DNA from: Polytrichum commune
Lineage: Eukaryota > Streptophyta > Polytrichopsida > Polytrichales > Polytrichaceae
Length of the DNA: 64,000 bases
NCBI GenBank assembly: GCA_950295325.1
Contig: OX485803.1
Coordinates: 21,950,001 to 22,014,000 of the forward strand
Reading direction: 5' to 3'
The notes under the pieces are model-generated. The model saw nothing but the letters and a program-made list of their open reading frames with translations, did no database searches and was not told the DNA's origin. The stretch's first letter is position 1; each line of letters starts with the position of its first letter. The position numbers were made by a program, and so were the translations under genes. This document shows positions 10,430 to 20,859 of the stretch, piece after piece.

Positions 10430-11142
10430 CAAGGGGAACGCGGGAGCGGACGGATGGGAACTCTAAAGCGGACGTAGGGGAACATGGAGCGGACTAGAGG
10501 GAACGTTGGAGCGGACGTAAGGGAACATAGGGCGGACGGAGGGGAACATGGGAGCGTACGGAGGGGAGCGTACGGGGGGAACGCGGGAGCGGACTGAGGG
10601 GAACCGACGGAGGGGAACATTGGGCGGACGGAGGGGAACGAGGGGGCGGACGGAGGGAACGCGGGGCGGACGCAGGGAACGCGGGGCGGACGGAGGGAAC
10701 GCGGGGCGGACGGAGGGAACGAGGGGGCGGACGCAGGGAACGCGGGGCGGACGCAGGGAACGCGGGGCGGACGCAGGGAACGCGGGGCGGACGCAGGGAA
10801 CGCGGGGCGGACGCAGGGAACGCGGGGCGGACGCAGGGAACGCGGGGCGGACGCAGGGAACGCGGGGCGGACGTACGGGAACGAGGGGGCCGACGTAAGG
10901 GAACGGGTGCGGACGGGGGCGGGAACGGGTGCGGACTGGAAGGGGAACGGGCGCGGACTGGAGGGAAACGGGCGTGGACTGGGAGGGGAACCGGCGCGGA
11001 CTGGGAGGGGAACGGGCGCGGACTGGGAGGGGAACGGGTGCGGACGGGGGCGGGAACGGGTGCGGACTGGGAGGGGACTGGGAGGGGAAGGGGAGCGGAC
11101 GGGAGGGAACGGGTGCGGACTGGGTGGGGAACGGGGAGCGGA
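10430..11142 (+). repeat. GC-rich tandem array 3 (longest)
   Basis: About 710 bp, G-rich on +. The core at about 10660-10872 is a nearly perfect 20-bp tandem repeat of GGGAACGCGGGGCGGACGCA (about 10 copies); flanks are more degenerate. The array ends 8 bp before the TATA box of the RING-like gene. Runs of four or more G in regular spacing could form G-quadruplexes. Long Arg/Gly or Pro/Arg ORFs in it are artefacts. Confidence 0.92.
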
Positions 11143-11150
11143 TGGAGGGG

Positions 11151-11157
11151 TATATAA
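11151..11157 (+). promoter_or_regulatory. TATA box of coiled-coil/RING-like gene
   Basis: TATATAA immediately follows array 3 and precedes the first in-frame ATG (11624) by ~470 bp, leaving room for a 5' leader. A small hairpin AGGATCCC/GGGATCCT lies at about 11259-11281 in that leader. Confidence 0.6.
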
Positions 11158-11623
11158 GTGGAGGGGACCACTTACATACCCCACCCCACTCCTTGTGGGC
11201 GCCCGGACGACCCTCCTCTACTACAGAGTGCGGGGTAGCGGGGTGCTCGGAGGAGTTTAGGATCCCTTTTTTGGGATCCTTTTATACTCTTTTTACTGAC
11301 CTGTTTGTGGGTGTGATCCACGTGGACTCGTTCCCTTGTGACGTGGCATATTGCTTTTTTGGCATATTCATTGTGACGCGCCCAGTCAACTGGCCTCTGC
11401 GTGAGCGCTGGTAGCGGGGTGCTCGAAGGGTGTGCTGAATTTTTGAACTTTAAATTTTAACGATATTTTTGAACTAATTCCATAGCAACACTATTTTGAA
11501 GTGTATGCTTGGATGTTTTGTAGCACTATTATGAAGTGCAATTAGTAATTTAAAAATTAGAGTTCTAGATTAGAATTAGAAACTACAGTTTGGGTGGATA
11601 CGGCAAGTGAAGGATTTCCAGAC

Positions 11624-13927
11624 ATGGCAAGTCGAGGATCTGGAGACATGGCAAGTGCAAGTGGAGGATCTGGGGACATGGCAAGTGGAGGATCAGGTTG
11701 TCACAGATCACATGTACGCAAGGCCGCTGGGTTGGAGTGGGATGTTTATGATGACAACATCCAAAAAACCAGGGCAGGTTGTGAGAATGTACCACAACCG
11801 TGGTCAGCGAAGACTGCAATGCAGTATGTGGGCTTCCCTCACTTTGATCGGTTGTGGCCAAGACCTTGTCACGAACGACATTGCAAGGCCATCAGTGCGA
11901 GTTATATGCAGCTTGATGACGTGGAGGCAAAATGGAGATTCCTAACGATACTTAGAAGTATCTCCAATTTGGATAGATGGCCCAAGAGTGCAATACCAAA
12001 GTCGGTGGCGTGTATGATGTATGCGGAGCACGTGTTGCGAGTTAGGGTGGATTGGTCAAGTTTGGCTACTCTGCATAATCAAAAATTTGGGGGTATTGGA
12101 ATTACATTCACTAAATGCACAGTTCCAGATATTCCATACACTCCCGTTCCGGAGTGGTTCAGGAGGAATCCTCGACTAGTGGATGAGCCTGGGGCCCCAA
12201 TTCCAGAGGGTCGGGAACCAAAAAAGCCACGTAATCGTAAACGACCACCCAATGACGTGGAGATGGCCATCGAGGAGGCGTTTGAGCATATGGATGAGGG
12301 CATGGAGGCAAATGTCGAGGTCAACAACCTGATCAACGACGTGGTTAACGAGGTCCTAGACGAGGTAAACCTTGGTGAACTTGGAGCGGACCCGATGGAG
12401 AGCAGAATGGAGGATTTGCGTAAGCAACATGCGTTGGAAATTCGTGAGTATAAAACGATGATTTTCGAGTTGGAAAATCGAGTTGCAACACTTACGATGG
12501 GGGAGGCTAGCAGTTCAAGTAGTACACCACTTAACCTTCAGTCTTTGGAAGCAGAGAGGGACGCAGCTTTACAGGAGGCCAAGATTGCAAAGTCACAAGC
12601 TCTGGAAGTATGTATGAGGAATGAAGTAATGCAAGGAAAGATAGAGACTTTGCAAAAAAAGGTGGTGGATATCCAACAACAACTTCAAGTGGTCAATGAA
12701 GTGGTTGTTGATCACGAAGCCAAGATTGGCGGACTGGAGGAGCAGAATGCAAGGTTGAAGAAATTCCTGTTGGATGCGATTGTGGAGCGCAAGAATATGA
12801 GGACAAGCACATTGCTTGCTATGGCCAAGGCTCGTCAATTTGAAGTTGAGTTTGAGAGCATCTAGAAGGAATGGAACCGCAATCAGAGAATGCGGAACAT
12901 GATGCTCACGTCATGGCCAGAAGACGAGCATATGTACCCTAGTAGGTGGGATATAACTAATGAGTGGATATTGCCAAACAGGAGCATCGATTGGCGTCAA
13001 GTGACCGACCCAGATCACCATTGGGATGTGACCCAAGTGCATGAATATCCATTCCGCATGAGGGGTGAGTTGTTATGGCCAAATCCACATACAATGGTCT
13101 TCGATGGAACCGCGTGTGCGATTTGCCAATCTTCATTTGGTCCGGAATGATGCTATCAAGTTGGATCATGTGGGGCCCAATTCCATCCGCAATGTCTAAT
13201 AGGGAATATGATCAAGAAACGCCAATGTCCTCATTGCAGATCACCCTTCCACCCTCGTTTGTACCTCCAATTTGGCCTTTGGGATTACATGCCTAACGAC
13301 TGGGTATTAAAGCCATGAGATTTTCCCTTCGATCTTCAAAAGTTTGATGGAGAGAATGTTGAGTGGAGTTGGTTATACAATTGTGCCAAAGTTGAGCTAT
13401 GGCACGAGAACAGAGATGGCGACTGGACACGGAATGCACGTCAAATTTTGTATGTTGCAGACGAGTTGTATCCCAACAAGCCCCCCGATCATGGCTTGAA
13501 AAGATTTTTGTACCAAACTCTTGAATGATATTGGGATTCAACCAGCAGACAATTGAAGAGAGGCATTCATCCTCCTTGGTACAATGCAGCAGGTCTCGAA
13601 TCAGTATCGGAGCATGATTTGGAAGAAGATGCAGATGACATGCCTACGGAACGGGATCCGATATATGAATTGCAGTTAGAGGTGGGGTACCACAAGAACA
13701 GGCTGCAGTTGGCTGCAATTGATGCACTCTTGCATAGAGTTGCGGATGATGTGGTATTGAGATGGCTAAATGGTGGGCCTAGACCACGTAATGCTGTTCC
13801 ATTGTCTCCTGGTAGTCGTCCATACCTCACCCGTGGAACAACGCGAAGCATGGAAGCGGGGGAATCATCTCGAGCACGACGAGGATCTACTTCAGCTAGA
13901 ATAGACCTCGATTCAGATTCGGATTAG
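11624..13927 (+). pseudogene. Coiled-coil protein with RING-like zinc finger (cargo gene, four in-frame stops)
   Basis: A single frame of 768 codons, interrupted by TAG 12863-12865, TGA 13148-13150, TGA 13316-13318 and TGA 13526-13528, with no frameshift. The N-terminus has short GSGDMAS repeats; residues ~35-190 form an unrecognised globular domain (WDVYDDN...PHFDRLWPR...LDRWPKSAIP). A basic patch (EPKKPRNRKRPPN) is followed by an acidic helix and a long predicted coiled coil (~residues 255-415). A zinc-finger-like block starts with CAIC (497-500) and continues after the TGA: C515, H520, C523, then CPHC (534-537), the spacing of a RING finger but with Ala where ligand 4 (His) is usual. A PHD-like reading is possible. 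The last ~200 residues are acidic then Ser/Arg-rich. If read through it might act as a ubiquitin ligase or DNA-associated factor; that is inference. It faces the transposase gene convergently. Confidence 0.75.
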
Positions 13928-14626
13928 GCATTTTTGTACCATGTTTAGAAAGTTGTATAGGAACGGAGGAAGACTTTGGACACAATGAACATATTTCATG
14001 TTCAAAGAATATGTAATATAAAGAGGATTTACCGACAAGTTGTCATTTCTAAGATCGTGTAAAAGATAGCATATGGATGCCACATGTTTTAATGTTATTC
14101 GAAATTTTTAAAAACTTACTTGAATATTAGTAATTCATATGATAGTCTAACCAAAAGTACTATTGACTACATAGTCAATATTGAATACCACATAAAGATA
14201 TAATTATATAAAACGGATAGAAAGGTCCTCAAAAAGAGGATGTCACCAACAAAGCATGTACAATCGAGCAATAGGAGATTGTATTATTTATAAAAGTATT
14301 TTCTTTAAGAAGCTCAATAAATAAACATAAAACTCCATTCACAGTAAGAATAATATAAAATAGTAATTAATAAAGGCATAACATGTTGTTGGAAATTAAT
14401 TGCAATGCTAAGTTGACAACCATATTGTATTTTAAAATTTTAAAAAAACATGCAATAAATAATTTTATTACTATAATAAAATGATACAACTTCGAAGATA
14501 ACGTTCGCTTTGTGGTCTAAATGTCTTACCGAAGGCCCTAAGGTTGTAACTTGTATCAATTTTAACGTAAGTAATAAATTATGGGAGTACGTGGGAGCAC
14601 CGAAATACCGCATTTGTGCAAAACCA
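13928..14626. other. Convergent 3' intergenic region
   Basis: AT-rich DNA between the 3' ends of the RING-like gene and the transposase gene. It should contain both polyadenylation regions; AATAAA-like sequences are plentiful. No other feature seen. Confidence 0.5.
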
Positions 14627-17600
14627 TTACGTTCGAATCCGTACTGTGGGATCATTTGCTTCGACACATCTTGGGTCCTCTTCAGACTCGTCTGTGCTGC
14701 AATCATCATCCGTTTGGGGAGTCGCGCTCCGAAGATGCAACTCTCGGTCACGTTGTGAGAAAATTATCTTATTGGTCGGCCGGGAGCCCTCTGCATCCTG
14801 TATGCCATTTTCATCTAGATATGGTCTACCCTCATCTTCATTGTAGTCTTCAGCAGTAAACGGAAGCGATCTTCCCTGATACCTCTTCCTAGTACGTTTG
14901 ACACCTCTCGTAGTTCTCTGACGCCCTCCACCCGTACCACAACTTGAGTGCACTTCATCTCTACTTCCATCTATAAAAACATCCCCCGTTGTACTTCCGC
15001 CTCCAACTCCAAGGCCACCTGTTCCATTGGATTGACTATGTGGAAGTGAAACTGATGCGGACGGAATTGCAATTGGTATGTTCTCAACAACATGTCGACG
15101 AACAGATTGACGACGTGGCGCCTCAGTAGTAACATTTCTTGAAACATTGTGTATAGCAACCAAAGTAGCACCCACCGTAGTTGCACGTGAAACACCCAAT
15201 CTAGAAGTATTGGCAATACTTCGAGTGAGAGGACGACGTTGACCTTGTGCATGCACTTGCACCGTAGAGGTGGATGCAGTTCTTTGAAGAGCACGGAATC
15301 GAGTTGTAGGTATTTCAGGAACATTGGGCGTTTGATCTTCTACACGATGATTGGATATGAGGGAGGTGTCTATGGATTCAGAATGTACTCGGGCTGGAAG
15401 TGGATCCTGTTGAACGTGCATTGGCTCATTTGCGGGTAGTACATTGTCACCTTCACCAAAAGAAAGAGAATCGCTCCGAGGTTGCAAGGAATCTACTTCA
15501 ATTCCTACATTCTCACTTGCCCCCATAGCAACATTATGGTCAGGGCGAAACCCTTGTCCAGTGTGGAGAGTTTCAAAAGGCGGTCCTCCAATAGATCCCT
15601 CATGATCATCATGCATTCCGTCGTTATGTTGGGGGACATCCGGTTCATCAAAATCAAACACCCCAAGGTTTCCATCACCACCATTGTCATCCTCATCTTC
15701 TGAATCATGATTCTCGGAATCGAGGTCATCCAAATCAAAGTCGATGTCATCAACATTGTTGTCATCATCATTTCCGGCCCTATCATTTGGATCCACGTCA
15801 TCTTCGTTATCATCTTCTTCGTCAAGGTCATCGTCAGAATGGACCTCATTCAATTCGTACCATTGCGCAGGTCTTGGGCCCCTCCGATGTCGAATGAGCC
15901 TACTATTGGTATATATGTAGACGAGGTCCTCAGCACGACTATGCTTCAAGCGATTGCGACTCTTGTTGTGAACATATGAATACATGCTCCAATTGCGTTC
16001 ACATGCGGATGCGGAACATACTTGTGCAAGGATACATCTTGCTATTGTTTGAAGGGCTTTAGCTCCACCTCCCATTGCATCCCACCATTCATGGAGAGGT
16101 GCGGCATGCACGCTCGGGTCAGTAGAATCAGCAAAAGGCCCTCGATTTTCAAGGAAATCTTGGTACTGGTGGAGGATTTGGACATAAGTGTCCTCATCTT
16201 GAGCAAGCCTACGAAAAACTCAATTTAGGATTGTCCTCGAATTCTCATCCTCATGGAGTGGGGCCCAACCACGTAGAAGCGGATTTAACATCGCTCCAGC
16301 CCAATGTAGATCATTCAACATCAACCTCCATCTATTTTGAAACGTTAGCATAGCATTTGCAGCAAGCTCAGGGCTTAAGCAAAATGGAGGTTTACTGAAT
16401 CCACGAATATGGGTTTGTAAATCATGCATGACCCTCCAAGCCATTCCCATTGCAGGCGCCTTGCCATCAAATACACGAAGAGCTTTAACAACCGGGATCA
16501 CCATATACAAGAAATTTTCGAACGTGTTCCAGAATCCATCAGAACGTATAAAGCTTCGCACAGCAGAGCCCTTCATGTAAGAGGTGTCATATCTCCTCCT
16601 CATATCACGCATTAGAGTAGGCCAATCCTCATCAACCACCATTCTTTCCAAAGCATTGCGTACTTGGAGAAGACGTTCTATCATGATGAAGTTCGTTGCA
16701 AAACGGGTCTCTACAGGTAGGCGGAATGAGAGATTTGGTGACAACCTCCGGAATATAGCTTGAGAAGCATGATGGTTTTTAACAAATACACAAATATGGC
16801 GCGCTTTTTTTACCAACTTTTTCACCCATTCCTCCTTCCCCCAATCTTCTAAGAGGAGATCTAGGCAATGTGCAGCACATCCTTGAAAATATAGATCGGG
16901 ATTTGCTCGAATCAAGTCACGAGCAGCGGAGGCCATAACTGGGGCATTGTCGGTGCAAACTTGGACCACATTATGTCGACCAACCATTTCCACAAATGGT
17001 TGAATTTGAGCAGCAACGTAGACATGATCCTTGTGATTTCCCGTGGTGTCAATGGTACCCAAGAAAACGTCTCCCTTTGTGCCACATTGAAGAACGTTTA
17101 GGAGAGGTCGGTTTTGCACGTTGTCCCATCCATCGCAACATAGTGTAACGCCATATTTGTCAACGGAATTCCCCAGCTTCTCCTTCACTTGCCTATCTAG
17201 GTCAACATTTTTATCAGTTAACAACTTCGTACGGATGGCATTGTACGATGGTGGTGTGTAGGCTGGCATTCGATGACGGGCAGTTTCACGCACAGCATTA
17301 ACAAATGCAGGATGTCTCACAATGTTGAAAGGAATGTTAGCTTCATAAAAAGCCGTTGCCCATGCTTTATCAAGGAGTTGTTTTGTTGACACATTGAACC
17401 CCTCCGTTATGTTGAGTTGACGTAGTTCACGAGGAGGTGTGCCATATATCACAACATCAGAATGTTGAGTGGATTGGGACATAAGCAAAGGCTCTGTTTC
17501 ACTAATTACGGAGTCCGCTATAATAGGCTCCAGAGGTACAATATCTGGCACCGGAGAGTCCTCATTTACAATGCCTACATGTAAGGGCACAATGCCTCCG

Positions 17601-17824
17601 CAATGTTCAAACAAGACCCTAATATGCGGGGGAACCATCCTACATGTGGAAACATCACAAGCACCCCCTACAGGAGGTCTATAACCAAGGTGGGCCAACA
17701 TTCTATTTCCTCGGTAAGATATGACGAACGGGCAAAACCTACATTTAACCTGCCTTTGTGATTTACCGGGAACCATCCCCTTATCCTCGTACCAATGATC
17801 CCATGCATCATTTCGGCGTGGCAT
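14627..17824 (-). pseudogene. hAT transposase with BED finger and long acidic tail (one in-frame TGA)
   Basis: One 1066-codon frame from ATG 17824 to the stop at 14627, interrupted by TGA 16220-16222 (codon 535). A BED-type zinc finger is at ~8-60 (C28-x2-C31, H45). A DUF659/RNase H-like core spans ~195-330 with C-D231-G-W, C-T-D292-N-A and GCAAHC (316-320 area). The hATC dimerisation region lies at ~572-650 with A-C-E609-R-N-W, so the D/D/E catalytic residues all remain. After it come ~400 residues not usual in hAT proteins: an Asp/Glu-rich block (~665-730), then a low-complexity Ser/Thr/Arg region. hAT transposases are commonly ~600-800 aa, so the tail is unusual. ATG 17824 was chosen because the upstream frame starts only at TTG, and a splice-acceptor-like TTTGCAG (ending 17839) suggests a leader intron. 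The TGA is one transition from CGA. Confidence 0.92.
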
Positions 17825-18054
17825 GACTTCAACAAAACCTGCAAATACAAACAAGTTAGAGCAAGTAACTTTGATCGCATACTAGGTCCTGTTCAAGAGT
17901 GCCACAAGGGCAACCCTAATTCACAGTCACTAGATTGGACAAAGTATCCTTTGCATTCGGGTCTCACGCATTCAATCCTCACTCCTCAAAGGAGAATCAA
18001 AAGACTTGAGACACACTATGTCAGTGGAGGCAAAAATGGCACCTTGAACCCTCA

Positions 18055-18062
18055 ATTTATAG
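18055..18062 (-). promoter_or_regulatory. TATA box of transposase gene
   Basis: CTATAAAT on the minus strand, ~230 bp upstream of ATG 17824 and ending a few bases from the inner edge of array 4. The order array, TATA, gene is the same as for the other two large cargo genes. Confidence 0.55.
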
Positions 18063-18066
18063 TATT

Positions 18067-18538
18067 CGAATCGGACGGGGGAGCGGACGGGGAGCGGACG
18101 GGGGGGCGGACAGGGGAGTGGGGGGGAGCGGACGGAGGGGGGGGAGCGGACGGGGGGGTGGACGGGGGAGCGGACGGAGGGGGGGAGCGGATGGGGGGGG
18201 GGGGGGGTGGATGGGGGAGTGGGGGGGGGAGCGGACGGAGGGGGGAGCGGACGGGAGAGGGTGGGGAGCGGACGGGGGAGGGTGGGGATCGGATGGGGGG
18301 GCGGACAGGGGAGGGTGGGGAGCGGACGGGGGAGCGGACGGGGGGGCGGACGGGAGAGGGTGGGGAGCGGACGGGGGGGTGGACGGGAGAGGGGGGGAGC
18401 GGACGGGGGGGCGGACGGAGGGGGGGGGGGGGGAGCGGACGGGTTGGGGACGGGGCGGGGAGCGGGAGCGGACGGGGGGGAACGTGGGCGAACGGGGGTT
18501 GGGAACGGGGGCGGACGGGGGGGCGGACGGGCTTTAGT
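18067..18538 (+). repeat. GC-rich tandem array 4
   Basis: About 470 bp of degenerate GAGCGGACGGGGGGGCGGAC-type units with G runs up to 14. G-rich on +, like arrays 1-3. It lies between the transposase promoter and the right subterminal region, so it could serve both transcription and the transposon end. Confidence 0.92.
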
Positions 18539-18764
18539 AAATTTTTCCCCACTTTACCTTTACTTTGCTGACATGTCATCACATGTGGACATTGTAAATC
18601 CTACGTGTCCGAATTGGGTTAATGTAATTACACAAAAAAATCGGTAAAATTCAAGTCCGTCAGGATAAAGACAGCATCCAGCATAATGTCGTGACGGACA
18701 CGTGTCGTGACGGCACGACATTATGCCGGGATTACCCTCCGTCACGACACAATAGACAACCCTG
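18539..18764. repeat. Right terminal and subterminal region of giant hAT
   Basis: About 225 bp ending ...AATAGACAACCCTG. It holds several TCGTGACGG/CCGTCACGA motifs around 18687-18750, partly palindromic. The inverted copy forms the left ~235 bp of the element at 21141-21964. Confidence 0.8.
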
Positions 18765-18964
18765 CCAAAAAGACAATTTTGAAAAAAAATTAAGTTTGAT
18801 CATTCCTTGTCTTCTCTTGGGCTTCACTTGTCTTCACTTCTTGTTAAATGTGTCAAAGATGTGGCTTGCAAATCTTCTCACAACAATTTTTTTAAATAAA
18901 ATAAAATGAGCAATTTAATTAATACATGCTCAATGTAATTTACATGTGACATGTACCTTGTGTT

Positions 18965-19000
18965 GCCACTACACTAAATAGGATATTTAGTGTTTGATTA
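18965..19000. mobile_element. CACTA-type terminus inside the Harbinger-like MITE
   Basis: CACTACACTAAATAGGATAT is followed by a palindromic TATTTAGTGT. The complement of 49160-49190 starts with the same CACTACACTAAATA. I could not find the matching second end, so this may be a fragment. Confidence 0.35.
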
Positions 19001-19168
19001 TATTTAATGTTGTTACCACCCTACCTTGCTCAACACTAATTTTCAATTCTTTGATAATTAATGTTAGAAGATTTCCCATTGCACTTTTTTTGACTACCCT
19101 GATCTACAATCACTAAACCACTAAAGATTTTTCTTTTTTGTTTTGCAACTGCATTTTGTAAGAATATT

Positions 19169-19233
19169 GGGGTGTGTAATATACCGTTGGAAAGGTATTT
19201 TCAAGACCTTTCCAACGGTATATTACAAGCCCC
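19169..19233. repeat. Long hairpin
   Basis: A 28-bp inverted repeat with two mismatches (arms contain GTAATATACCGTTGGAAAGG and its complement) around a ~9-bp loop, within the right part of the Harbinger-like MITE. If transcribed it would fold into a stable stem. Confidence 0.8.
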
Positions 19234-20126
19234 AAAATTCCAAACATTACATTTGGTAGACCAAAAAAACAAATATGCTCTTAAATTCTTGAGTTCTAGA
19301 TGTCCTGCGTTGTTTGGTGAAACATGTGTGAGCCGGTTTAAGGGGTAGGGCAAGGTAGTGCTGGTATGTCTCATGGGCTATGGTATAATTAAGGCGCTTA
19401 AAAGGTAGATTCATTAAAAATTTATTGAAATGGTATTTCTCTGACATGGGTCCTTGCTTTTTCCTACCAGACCACCTCTCTTGCCTCTCTCAACGCAAAA
19501 CCCGTTGGACCATGTCAGTGCATTTATTAGGCCTTAAAAATTATATTTTGGGGACCTCGACCTCCATGGTCCCTCTGCCATTTTTTCCTTAGTGTAAACC
19601 AAAGTTGTCCCGTGAGAACTTCAACAGCCAATCAGCTGCCTTGCAGAGCCCTGGTCCAACTTCATGGTCCATAGTGTAAACCGCCCCTAAAATGATCGGT
19701 AATTTTCCTACAGTCTTGAACTTCAACCGGTTAACTCTCAAACTCAACCGGTTCATTTGTGACTAACTACCGGTTCTCCCTGATCATTGTTGCGGTCTTG
19801 GCAAAGATCTCAAGATGGCGGATTGCATGGAATTCTGTGCGGGAGCCACCCCAACTAACTTATAAGGCGCGGCAGGCAATGTTGGGAGTCACTTGGAGGC
19901 TATGATCGGGGAGAACCGGCAGTTAGTTACAAATGAACCGGTTGAGTTTGAGAGTTAACCGGTTGAAGTTCAAGACTGCAGGAAAATTACTGATCATTTT
20001 AGAGGAATGTATAGAATATACCCCAACAGAATAAAGGAAAAACCGGAGGATGTCAACATGTAACTGGTTGGACTTGCCAACACTAGGATCTCAACCGATT
20101 GTGCCCAAAAATCTCCCTCATCACTG

Positions 20127-20859
20127 CTTGGCAGGACTAACACTCCCCTCTACCTTGGAATGCCTTTGGCCTAGTAGGGTACAACGGGCATCCATTTGGG
20201 CGCGCTAGGGGTCCCTTTGCTTGAGTGGAACTGGAACGTTCTGGATGGGCTTGAGTTTCGGAGGCCGGAATGTTTCATCTTAATGCTCCTTTGGTAAGAT
20301 GAAAACTCAATTTCATGATTTTACAAACCAATTTAGCAATAGGTTCTACCAATTTCATTGGAAGTCACTCTATAGACAATCAATTTAACTTGAACTTTCG
20401 ACCACTTCACTACACGTTGTGAAGAATTTCATGATTTAATACTCATATTTACAATTTGTAAAAATCAATTTTGTGAGCTGTATAATTTTATTTCATGAAG
20501 AACGTTACATCATCTATAGGTTCTCCTAATTGTCCCCACCACTAGCTCTACCAAAAATTTGATTGACCAATTTGACCTTTCTTATCCAACCTTGCACTAT
20601 GCCTATAGTGATTGCTTGTACATCATTATTAACCCTTAATGTCCCATGCGACCATAATATGGTCATGAACAGTTCGCTCTGACCCCTTTGACACTGGTTC
20701 GGATGGTTTTTGGATTGTTTCAACTACTTCTTTTGGTCATGTTCACATATGCCATGTTTTGCAAATGTTATCTCTTCCAAGGAAGGCCGTCCATCCCGTT
20801 ACCATGGGAACGTGGGTTTAAAGAAACCTAGGGAGGCAACAAATTAAGCAACTGCCACT
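20127..20859. other. Gene-free spacer
   Basis: No gene seen. 20285-20380 (CTCCTTTGGTA... then CTCAATTTCATGA) resembles 30290-30390, another dispersed repeat. Confidence 0.45.

Larger units (their letters stand above)
3168..18764. mobile_element. Giant hAT transposon with cargo genes (15.6 kb)
   Basis: The left end starts CAGGGTTGTCTATCGCGACG and the complement of the right end starts CAGGGTTGTCTATTGTGTCG; 13 terminal bases are identical. The perfect 8-bp duplication CCAAAAAG flanks it at 3160-3167 and 18765-18772. Inside are a hAT transposase (14627-17824, minus), a kinase-fusion gene (4438-6354, minus), a coiled-coil/RING-like gene (11624-13927, plus), a small ORF (9364-9918, plus), four G-rich arrays all G-rich on the + strand, and three copies of a ~130-bp module. 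Most known hAT elements are a few kilobases long, so 15.6 kb with extra genes is exceptional. The intact TSD and terminal repeats argue for relatively recent insertion, yet all ORFs carry stops, so this copy is probably not autonomous now. Confidence 0.93.
2964..19687. mobile_element. PIF/Harbinger-like MITE split by the giant hAT
   Basis: The termini form a 28-bp inverted repeat starting GGGGCGGTTTA(T/C)ACTATGG with one mismatch, flanked by TAA at 2961-2963 and 19688-19690. The right arm of the host fold-back gives the uninterrupted target sequence, confirming the TAA duplication. Without the giant hAT the element is ~1.1 kb (2964-3167 plus 18773-19687) and non-coding. The 3-bp TAA TSD and G-rich tip point to Tourist/Harbinger. 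Its left end folds into a ~21-bp stem (about 2979-3038). Confidence 0.8.
2418..20126. mobile_element. Old fold-back element, host of nested insertions
   Basis: The right arm (19902-20126, ~225 bp) is the inverted complement of a left arm split into three pieces: 2418-2441, 2860-2963 and 19691-19786. Removing the two later insertions in the left arm restores a continuous arm. The loop between arms is 19787-19901. The tips read CAGTGATG outward on both sides. I found no clear target duplication at the outer ends, so the family is unknown; arms and loop suggest a fold-back or hAT-like non-autonomous element. It is the oldest layer of the nest. Confidence 0.75.

Noticed and set aside
10429-11184. 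Long Pro/Arg-rich and Gly/Arg-rich ORFs (up to 251 aa) in the GC-rich arrays
   Set aside because: They are translations of a 20-bp GC-rich tandem repeat in several frames at once, with no start context, and the same happens at 3430-3660, 6410-7061, 18052-18647 and 21324-21731.
15505-15849. Met/Ile/Asp-rich ORFs overlapping the transposase
   Set aside because: Shadow frames of the acidic Asp/Glu-rich tail of the hAT transposase.
9499-16222. TGA recoding (selenocysteine or organellar-type RNA editing) as explanation for in-frame stops
   Set aside because: No selenocysteine insertion signal is evident, land plants lack this system, and stop-removing U-to-C editing is organellar; deamination decay is simpler. 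Left open only as a test in the findings.
3168-18764. CRISPR-like array reading of the regular repeats
   Set aside because: The repeats are contiguous or degenerate without unique spacers, and the genome is clearly eukaryotic.
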